A stretch of DNA of 64,000 bases from Sycobia sp. Sy_11 (taxonomy: Eukaryota > Arthropoda > Insecta > Hymenoptera > Epichrysomallidae). A model generated the notes under the pieces. The model made no database searches and was not told the origin of the DNA. It was given only the letters and a program-made list of their open reading frames with translations. Made by a program: the position numbers and the translations under genes. The stretch covers positions 920,501 to 984,500 of the forward strand of contig JACCIC010000207.1 in NCBI GenBank assembly GCA_018907035.1, in the 5' to 3' direction. Each line of letters begins with the position of its first letter. The stretch's first letter is position 1. Shown piece after piece: positions 55,657 through 64,000 of the stretch.

Positions 55657-56689
55657 TATTATCACTATCTGTGATTACTCTTCATGCATTGCTTCTTAAA
55701 ATTTTATAAGACTTTCAATTTTTTCAGTAAAAAATGATGCGAGTAACTACGGTTTTCTTTTTCACCTTTAAATGTCTCTTTCCTTGGTTGAAAATGATAT
55801 AATAAATCACTTATATTTTTATATTCAGACAATCTTCTAGATATTTGTTGCTATGGCTTGTCCCCTTTTCTTAATAGCTAAATATTACATAAAATATTAC
55901 GGAAAGCTTTCAAGGAAGATTTCCGTAATATTTTATAGAATATTTCGTGGAAAATTCTTGGAAGATTCCTGGATGTTTTCATGCAAGATTCAAATTAGTT
56001 CAATATTCGTTTGACATTTGTAATATTCAAAAAGCTTATGGTAATTTTTTGTGAAAGCTTTCTGTAAGGATTCTTTCAATTGGTCCTGTAAGGTTCTTCT
56101 TATAATCTTTCTGAAAGCTTCTCTGTAATATTTCGCTTTCTTATATTCGGAATATTACATGTAATATTACTTGAACCTTAGAAAAAACTTACTGGAAAGC
56201 TTTCATTACAAACCTAATGAAACAAAGTTTGTTTAACATTTAGGTAACCTACCAGGAACCTTTTACTGAAATATTCCTTGAAACATTCATTGAAAGCTTC
56301 CGGAAACATTCATGCTGTGTGGGTAAAAAACTAATTAATAAATAAAGAGTCGTAAGGAGATTCTTATGAATTAGTTGAGAAACTGTTTGCTAAGTACATG
56401 TTCAATAATACTGTTTAAAAAATTCTTATTCCTGGATCCAAATATTATAAGGTATATGGATTAATTCTTAATAATATATTGTCTAAGAATTATGTAAACA
56501 TTCTGTGGAAATAGAAAAACTATCTAAAGAATTATGCACGCAACATTTGATTACTTTTTGATATAATATAAGGTAAAAAATTTATATAGATAATTTTGAT
56601 GTAATTACATATGTATTCAACTATGAAAAATAATAATAATACTGTGAATGTTTTGAATTTTTGTAATTTAAGAAGTTACAGTCTCTGAT
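55657..56689. repeat. AT-rich DNA with GGAAGCTT-type repeats (55.88-56.32 kb)
   Basis: Imperfect repeats of AAAGCTTTC/GGAAGCTTCC and TAATATT between 55890 and 56300. The end ATGCTGTGTGGGTA is the inverted counterpart of the left flank of the 42.2-42.7 kb array. The rest is featureless. Confidence 0.45.
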
Positions 56690-56880
56690 AACGAAGCGAA
56701 GCAGTACATATTCGGAAAATTTGGTAGTGAGGGTATTCATCCTAGTAATAGTATTTGTATTTCAGCTTCTATGGAAATGATCACAAACAAGGATCATCTG
56801 ACTGTCGATGTAATTATATGATTTTCTAAAAGCTATAAAATCGATAAAAATACATATTAGTTTAGTTTACAACAATCGAC
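56690..56880 (+). repeat. Decayed PLE terminal fragment
   Basis: CTCTGATAACGAAGCGAAGC may be a ruined hammerhead block. TTTGTATTTCAGCTTCTATG resembles the acceptor, and ACAAGGATCATCTGACTGTC resembles the palindrome. The tail AAATCGATAAAAATA is also recognisable. Confidence 0.5.
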
Positions 56881-57102
56881 ATAATTTCATCATCGTCATT
56901 ATCATCATCAGTAAAAATTTAATTTTAAAAAACTTATCGTGTCTTATTAAATTCAGATTTTTAGGGGATTTTACACATATCTACACTATGAATAAGTTTC
57001 TGAAATATACGCTAAATACAGTTTAAGAAGAAAATCATCTAAGTAGTTCGATGAGTGTAGAAAACATAAACTTGATTCTTGTTTATACAAATTATTTCAT
57101 CA

Positions 57103-57150
<48 letters not shown>

Positions 57151-58780
57151 TTATTTATTTATTTATTTATTTACAGATGAGTAAAATGCATTAAATAATT
57201 ATTTAACCGTTTTTAAGAAAGTCGAACTTGAAATTAGAAATGCTCTCTCTAGTCAATATTTTAACAAATTTTAAAAAATTATAGCAAAAATAACAACGCT
57301 GTTTACAATGAAGCATGAACAATTATTGGAATAAAAGTTCATAATATATTTTACAAAATACGTTTAATTCATCTTTATTAGTTCCATTGTAAATAGTAAC
57401 AAATGATTAGCGACTGTTGAATTACGACGAAATAGACATAAACTAATTATTACTGTGCCAATTAGTTCATAAATCGAAATTAAACAATTTTTTTTTATCA
57501 TAAAAAGTAAGGACGCGAAGATCAATAAATATGTACACAATATGTAAGACCAGATTAGTAGAATTTACGAAAAGCTTTCAAATGAATAAACTGATTGAAA
57601 AAATATTTCGCCGAAAAGTTATAAATTCATCATGGAATGAATATAAAATACAGCAGTTCCTGTAGTTACTAATATTATCACTTTTCAACTTCTAATGTTT
57701 AGACTTATTTATAATTATTAATAAAATATACTTAGTCGTATTCGCTTTAACCCTACGTTTTCTGTTCTTGCTCTTATAAAGCAAATTAAAGAAGAACGAA
57801 GTATTAAAACTCAATTAGTTTATTAACCTTATATATAGAGCTGTTGATAAGTTGAAACTCATTTTCCCAGAGAATGCTAAAATGAGACTATTTAGTGAAC
57901 ATAAAGAAAAGTAAATAAAATTACTCATAAAGTAGACATATGTAAATTGCATTTACAATGAGTTATTTATTTACTCACAATAGTAAGTCAATCAAGACAA
58001 ATTATAATTTAAAAAATTTTTTTTTTATTTTATTATTAATATTTGAATCTTCATTAATACCTAGTGATAGACATAGATGTAGATGCTATTTGAACTTTTT
58101 GTTCATATATATCTAAAAGACTCAGTATTTTCAAAACAGAAAATATAATAAACTAACCAAAAGTCTATCGATGTTCAAGATTATCAATTTTGCGCACAGT
58201 TAATATGTAGCAGATTTATTTTTCGACAAATCTGAGAATCAGCAGGGAAAAATATTATATTAAAAATATATCTGCAAATATATTTAAACACTAACTCAAC
58301 TAAGCGGAATATTCAATCTGTAAAAGTAACAATGGCTATAAGGTAAATCAAATAAAGCGTTATCATATATAATAGATAATTGTGTTTGCTTATTATAATA
58401 CCCTTTCCAAATATGAATAATTATATATATATATATATGTATTTATTTAATTATAATTAAACTACTTGAAAGATTTATATTTTTAAAAGAATAGTTTTTC
58501 TAGACATTGTTTGTATTAATAAACATTACATGAACATTCTGTTATCGATACTGAATGATAAGATAGATGTTTTATTAGATGCACGTGTAATTTTGAACAT
58601 TTATGAATTATATTATTGAAAATATTATTATGCTATAAACTTTATATGTATCGCATTACAATAGACCGCAAATCCACTAACCCTTGAATATATAAATTCT
58701 AAAAATTATTCATTAAAACGTATAAGCAAAGAAAATGGCCGAGTATGTCTATATATATGGTACGATAGGACAATATCAGG
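56881..58780. other. AT-rich DNA with (TA)n(TTTA)n
   Basis: A compound microsatellite is at 57105-57173. No gene or repeat end recognised elsewhere. Confidence 0.5.
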
Positions 58781-59260
58781 TAGCTCAGCCAGTCGCTGAC
58801 TAAGAGTAGATCAATGTCCACGTAGAGACCAAGAAATGTTCAGAGTAACTCATCGTCCATTGAGCGCAGAACCGCTCTTTCGAAACCAGCCAACCGAAAT
58901 GCGAGGCGTGAACTGAAAAACCTACTTTACTCGGGCTATAAATCAAGCCGTGAGCACACCACAGACAATTCTGAGGTAGCAATCATATAAAAACGTGTAA
59001 ACACGTATTTCCACCATCATTCCCATTACTATCTCGAGATTTAGAATTTCTGCAGCACTGTTCACACAGTAAGTTCGGAACTCGTACACAATCTATTTGT
59101 CGTGCTCGCGAGGAAAAAGTAAGAAATTTATATAAATACGCGCTTTCTATCATCTGCATTATATCTTCCGCATATTATCGCTTCTGTATTGAGGTTTATT
59201 TTGTATCAACACGAAGAAAGTGAATAAATTGGTGTCTGTTATATATTGCGATTGTCGTGC
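58781..59260 (+). other. GC-richer block resembling a promoter or solo LTR
   Basis: It contains TATA-like sequences (GGCTATAAATC, TTTATATAAATACGCGC) and a later AATAAA in GTGAATAAATTGG. It is less AT-rich than its surroundings. No partner copy exists in the window and no termini could be defined, so this is weak. Confidence 0.25.
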
Positions 59261-59499
59261 AACATATTTATTTTCTTACCGCTATGTCCTACACATTACC
59301 AAACCGATACATCAATATAGTATTATCAAGTATCAAACGGTTCACTGCATTTCAGAGCTACTTCGTTGTTCCTTCCACACCTGCCTGCAGAAAATATCCA
59401 GGTAGGATTCAGAGGTCAAAAGTAACTCCCATAGAAACACCGGTGTAAAGGTAAAAAGCAAAAGTTCTAGAGAACTTCTACGAATCAAAAAAGTCATCG

Positions 59500-60115
59500 A
59501 ACGTCACAGTTGTTACTTTTTCGGTCATTTAAAAAATTTCGAACATTTGTCCCAAACAGCTGAAAAATCCAGAAACAACTTATTCGAAACAGAAAGAGTA
59601 TTAGCATAATGTCACAGCTGTTACTTTTCCGCTCTTTGAAAAACTTCGAAAATATGTCCAAGCCAGTTGAAAATCCCAGAGAATACGTTTTGGCGAGAGG
59701 AAGCGTCGCGGAATGTCACAGTTGTATCTTTTTCGGTCCTTAAAAGAATTGCGAAAATTTATCCGGAACAGTTGAAAGTTCCAGAAAACACTTTTTGGCC
59801 ATAAGAAGGGTTTCGAAAAAAAGGGTTGTCACTTTTTCGGCTCTTAAAAGAATTACCAAAATATGTCTCAAACCGTTGAAAGTTCAAGAAAACAAATTTC
59901 GAAACAGGAATAGTAGTGAATCTCAGATTTTCACTTTCTGGGTCCTAAGAGAAATTTCGAAAAATTTTCCCAAGCAGTTGAAAGTTTTGAAACACTTAAT
60001 GCAAGAGGAAGGGTCGCAAATCTAAGGCTTGTCACTTTTTTGTTCCTTAGAAAATTTTCGAAAATTTGTCCCAAATAGTGGACAGTTCCGCCAAATAATG
60101 CAGACGAATTTTTGA
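59500..60115 (+). repeat. ~105-bp satellite array, plus orientation
   Basis: About six units, each with a TGTCAC...TTACTTTTTCGGTCCTT block, then AATTTCGAAAATTTGTCCC and CAGTTGAAAGTTCCAGAAAA. The TTACTTTT block recurs near 59513, 59621, 59727, 59830, 59928 and 60030, giving spacings of about 100-108. ORFs here are repeat by-products. Confidence 0.8.
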
Positions 60116-60269
60116 TTCTGCAGAATATCAAGACTTTCTTTTCTTCCATTGTAGAAATTTCAAATTGAGTCTTATGATTTTGTACTAAAATGGATATTCC
60201 TTAATTAATTTAAAAAATTTAATTTTAATATTTAATGCTTATATTATATTGTAGTGTGACGAACTGCGT

Positions 60270-61015
60270 AGTACGTCGTATCATGCGATCATGAAACTCT
60301 CCGTGGAAGTCGTCAAAAGACACGTGGACATCGTATTCTGCCGTGAGAATACGAAAATCCCCGGAGAAGTCGCCCCGACGCATCTGGAGATCTAGTTCTA
60401 CAATCCGAAAACGAAACTTCCCGTAGAAGTAATTAATATAATTTTGTACATCGTTTTCTGCCGTCGGAACAGGAAGCTCCCCATAGAAGTCGTCGATAGA
60501 TAGTTGGGCATCGTCTTCTACCATGCGAACACGATACTCCCTGTAGTAGTCCTCCCGACACACTTTGAAATCAAGTTTTACAATCCGAGCATGAAACTCT
60601 GTAGAAATCGTTGACATAATTCTGTACATCGTATTCTAGCGACCGAACACGAAACTACACGTAGAAGACGTCGATAAATAACTAGAGATCGTATTCTACC
60701 GTGCGAAAACGATACTCCGCGTAGTACTCATCCCGAAACACCTCGACATCTAGTACTACCACCCGAGCATAAAACTCCCCGTAGAATTCGTTGACATAAT
60801 TCGTATTTTACCGTCCGAAAAAACAAGTCACGGTGGTAGTAGTCAAAAGACATATGCATGGTATTCGACCTTCCGAACATATAACTCCACGAGGAAGTCG
60901 TCGAAAGACACCGGCAAACAGTATTCTACAGTCCGATACGAAACTCTCTGAGGAAGTCGACGACAGGCATCTGGATAACATGTTCTACAGTGCGAGCATA
61001 GAACCGTAGAAGGAA
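60270..61015 (+). repeat. ~60-bp satellite array with trimeric higher-order units
   Basis: The consensus resembles CGAAACTCCCCGTAGAAGTCGT plus CATCGTATTCTACCGTCCGA. Three monomer types alternate A-B-C three times between about 60308 and 60840: A (CGTC-A-GA), B (CCCGACACA-C, ATCTAGT) and C (AATTAATATAATT or GTTGACATAATT). This makes a ~180-bp higher-order unit. Further single units follow to 61015. Confidence 0.75.
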
Positions 61016-61017
61016 TT

Positions 61018-62350
61018 TCAAATTTTCAAAATTTTTTTAAGGATCGAAAAAGTGACTACCAGAGGTTCGTGACCCTTCCTCTAATCAAAAAGTATGTTCT
61101 GAAATCTTCTACTGTTTGGGATAGATTTAGAAATTTTTCTAAGGAGTGAGAAAGTGACAACGGTGACATTCCGCAACTCCTCCTGTGTCGAAAAAGTGTA
61201 TTCTGGAATCTTCTGTCACGAAATAAGTATTTTCCGGAACTTGACACTGTTGGCGAAAAATTTTTGAAATTTTCCTAAGGAGCGAAAAAGAGACAATTGT
61301 GACATTCCACGAATTTTCGTGTCTGAAAATAAGTGTCTTGCGGAACTGACCACTGTTTGGGACACATTTTCGAAACTTATCTAAGCACCGGAAAAGTGAC
61401 AATACCGAGGTTTGACAATCCGAACCAAAAAGTCTTGTCTGCAACTTAGCACTCTTTTGGACAGATTTTCGAAATTTTTCTATGGAACGAGAAAGTGACA
61501 ACTGTGACTTTTCGCGACTTCTTCTGTATCGACATAGTATGTAAGAGAACTTTCTACTGTTTGGGACAAATTTAAGAAATTTTCCTAAGGACCAGTGAAA
61601 GTGACAACTGTGACGTTCCGCAACGATTGCTGTCTCGAAATAAGTGACTTGCGGAACTTTCCACTTCAAAAATTTTGAAATATTTTGAACAGACCAAAAA
61701 AGTGACAACCCTGCCGTCCCTTCTTCGCGCCAAAAAGTCTTTTCCGGAACTATACACTGTTTGGGACAGATTTTCGAAATTTTTCTAGCACCGAAAAAGT
61801 GACGACTGGGCCTTCTGCAACTCCTCCTCTCTCGAAATACGTGTCTTGCGGATCTTTCCACTGTTTGTAACTTATTTTATAAATTTTTCTAAGGACACGA
61901 AAAATGACAACAATGAGGTTCGCGACCCTTCCTCTCATCAAAAAGTGTTTTCTGGCACTTTCAACTGTTTGGGACAAATTTTCGAATTGTTTCTAGCACC
62001 GAAAACGTGATAACGGTGACAAGCCTTAACTCCTGCTGTCTCGAAAAAGTATTCTCTGGAACTTTCCACTGCTTAAGACAGATTTTCGAAATCTTTCTAA
62101 CACCGATAATGTTGCAACTGTGACCGCGTGCTTCTTCCTGTCCCGAAATAAGTGCTTTCCAGAACGTTCCACTGTTTGGGAAAAATTTTCGAAATTTTCC
62201 TAAGGCCTAATAATAATAAGAGACAATTGTGACATTCCGCGAATTATCCTGTCTGGAAATAAGTGTCTTACGTAACTTACCACCGTTTGAGACATACATA
62301 CTGTCCCGAATATGTGTTTTCCGGAACTTTCCATTGTTTAGGATAAGGAG
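61018..62350 (-). repeat. ~105-bp satellite array, inverted orientation
   Basis: The same unit as 59.5-60.1 kb but on the other strand: GAAAAAGTGACAAC, TTCTGGAACTTTCCACTGTTTG-like blocks and GACAAATTTTCGAAATTTTTCT-like blocks recur about twelve times. The 240-codon minus frame at 61139-61861 is a translated satellite, not a gene. Confidence 0.8.
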
Positions 62351-62535
62351 TTCAAGTGACACGACTTCGGGTCAGCCGATTAACTGGACGAACTCCCCGA
62401 TTTTGCCTTTTGCTGAACCTTTTATCATCAAATTATTGGATATCATCGTCGCGGCTCGTCTAACATCGGACGAGCTGTCGATTTTATAATAATAATATTA
62501 ATAATAATATTAATAATAATAATATTAATTATAAT
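62351..62535. other. Short unique segment and (TAA)n
   Basis: 62360-62485 is GC-richer and unlike the satellite; nothing recognised. It is followed by ATAATAATATTAATAAT repeats. Confidence 0.5.
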
Positions 62536-62635
62536 TGTAATAGGGATAATAATTATATAATTACTTGCAGTCGTTATACTGCATACAAATATTGTCTTTT
62601 ATACATACAATAATATACATACACACATGTATATA

Positions 62636-63842
62636 CGAGGGCGAGTCCCTTCCCAACTCTATACATTTCTTCCAGCGCTCTTTTTTAAGCCTTCCAAAAA
62701 GTAATTTTTGCCGAAATCCTTAAAATAATCATTTGTGGCAGTTATAATCTCATCATTCGATGAAAATCTTTTACCACCAAGCAAAAGTTTCTAGTTTGGA
62801 AATAGAAAATAATCGGACGGTGGTAAATCTGGAGAATAAGGTGGGTGAGGAAGTAATTTGTAACGTAATTCTGCTAATTTGACTGTTGCTATAGCACTCG
62901 TGTGAGCTGGTGCGTTGTCCTGGTGAAGAGTACTTTTTCTACACCGGATGGGGCCACTTTTCCTTCAGTATGGCTTCAAATCTATCCAATAATGAAGGAT
63001 AATACTTTCCTGTAATTGTTTTTCCCTTCTGTAGGTAATCGATTATTATATCCCATGAGTCTCAAAAAACTGTGGCCATGCCCTTACCGGCTGATGGAAC
63101 ACTTTTTGCTTTTTCGGAGCAGGTTTTCCATGTTCAGTCCACATTTTTGACTGCCATTTCGTTTTTGGCGTATAGTGATGAATCCACATTTCATCAACAG
63201 TAACATAACGGCGCAAAAATTCGATTGGATTACGCTGAAACATGTCCAAACATTCTTTATATGCAACCAATGCGCGACCTTTTATTGTCGACTCTGAGCA
63301 AATGTGGCACCCATCTTGCAGATAGTTTTCTCATATTCAAAAGTTCATGCAAAATATGAAATACGTGTTCAGTCGAAATTCCTACAGTGTTACTCTTCTC
63401 GCGTATCTTTAATCGACGATCTTCGAGTATCATAACATGGATTTTATTGGCCATAGTTGATTAGTCACCTCTTTTGTGCGGCCAGAACGCTCAGCATCAC
63501 TTGTATTCATTCTACCACAACGAAATTCAGTAAACCACTTGTGAACCATTTCATGTGATGAAGCAGAGTCCTTATAATATTTTTTAAATTGTTTTTCAAT
63601 TTCCTTAATTGTTTTTCTACGCAAAAAGTAATGTTTAATAACCACTCGAAATTCATTTTTTTTCCATGCTTTTGTAAAAACAATGAAACAGTAAATTCAA
63701 AAGACTCAAAAATTTTCTAACCAACGTATTAATTTGAAACTTTGTATATCTACTTGTATGTGATGATAGTCTCTTAGAGTAGTAAAATATTTACGATAAC
63801 AGCGCCACCTTTCGAGAAGTCGCGGACTTATCAAACTACCCT

Positions 63843-63843
<1 letters not shown>
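62636..63843 (-). mobile_element. Mariner-D, same family as Mariner-B, left TIR deleted
   Basis: The right end reads, inverted, CAAGGGTAGTTTGATAAGTC and is followed by TA. The left end keeps only CGAGGG before joining CGAGTCCCTTCCCAACTC, so about 75 bases present in Mariner-B, including most of the left inverted repeat, are missing. TA lies at 62634-62635. The body aligns along its length with 31994-33273. Confidence 0.85.
62900..63655 (-). pseudogene. Mariner-D transposase
   Basis: Minus-strand fragments: 63645-63430 (HTH half, FRCGRMNTSDAERSGRTKEV), 63454-63257 (ILEDRRLKIREKSNTVGIST and LSARWVPHLL) and 63270-63046 (FLRRYVTVDEMWIHHYTPKT, with the first catalytic Asp). The later catalytic blocks toward 62690 are frameshifted. 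It is better preserved than Mariner-B in the N-terminal half but broken by several frame changes. Confidence 0.83.
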
Positions 63844-63889
<46 letters not shown>

Positions 63890-63890
63890 G
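63844..63890. repeat. (TA)n microsatellite
   Basis: TA array directly abutting Mariner-D. 63891-64000 is featureless. Confidence 0.9.
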
Positions 63891-64000
63891 GCGTTTACAA
63901 TATTTAATTGTATTTTTAAATTAAATACGGCGGATGATTTTATAGTGTGAGATAGAACGTTAGCCTGTGGATATGTATTGCAGGAAGATAGCAGGCGCAG

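Noticed and set aside
61139..61861. 240-codon minus-strand open frame
   Set aside because: It is a translation of the ~105-bp satellite; the peptide repeats with the DNA period and has no domain.
1..64000. tRNA, rRNA or CRISPR features
   Set aside because: None seen. The only tRNA-like sequence is the 17-base tRNA-Tyr 3' end at 49561, which is a primer-binding site; regular repeats are satellites and microsatellites without CRISPR-type unique spacers.

Overview
This is eukaryotic, AT-rich, intron-bearing DNA, most likely from an insect and probably a hymenopteran such as an ant. The support is mariner transposases, insect-type BEL/Pao and Gypsy elements, Penelope-like elements (PLEs), long (TA)n tracts and GT-AG introns. 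No prokaryotic genes, rRNA, tRNA or CRISPR array was seen. The species call is an inference.

One host gene can be supported, on the + strand. Exons at 2072-2214, 35264-35394 and 35759-36182 have strong splice sites and compatible phases, so a 33-kb intron spans roughly half the window. A second acceptor at 40999, in the same phase, opens a different 39-codon terminal exon (40999-41119). The gene may therefore end in either a Lys/Glu-rich tail or a short basic tail. I do not recognise the protein.

Most of the rest is mobile DNA. 1-1.2 kb (-): remnant of an integrase-bearing element. 2.7-3.5 and 8.4-16.0 kb: Gypsy-1, LTR-like ends, decayed gag-pol and an extra 3' ORF region with a second zinc-knuckle pair. 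17.1-17.7 kb (-): BEL/Pao fragment. 19.8-23.8 kb (-): Gypsy-2. 25.5-27.8 kb (-): small LTR element without pol. 30.1-33.3 kb: two mariners. 34.2-34.9 kb: solo LTR. 39.8-40.7 kb: long-TIR element split by a PLE. 44.0-50.2 kb (-): BEL-1, with near-identical LTRs, a GTGAA target duplication and a tRNA-Tyr primer site. 51.3-52.6 kb: third mariner. 62.6-63.8 kb: fourth mariner.

Four PLE insertions (5.3-6.8, 24.2-24.7, 40.1-40.6, 53.7-55.7 kb) carry 12-13 bp target duplications. Three contain inverted arms. Their terminal region holds a hammerhead-ribozyme-like core followed by an intron-like segment. 59.5-62.35 kb is a composite satellite: a ~105-bp array, a ~60-bp array organised as trimers, and the ~105-bp array again in inverted orientation.

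The most noteworthy observations are the PLE hammerhead/intron module and inverted PLE insertions, the alternative terminal exons, the Gypsy-1 extra ORF and its ATGGC box cluster, the nuclear-receptor-like sites in the long-TIR element, and the palindromic satellite.
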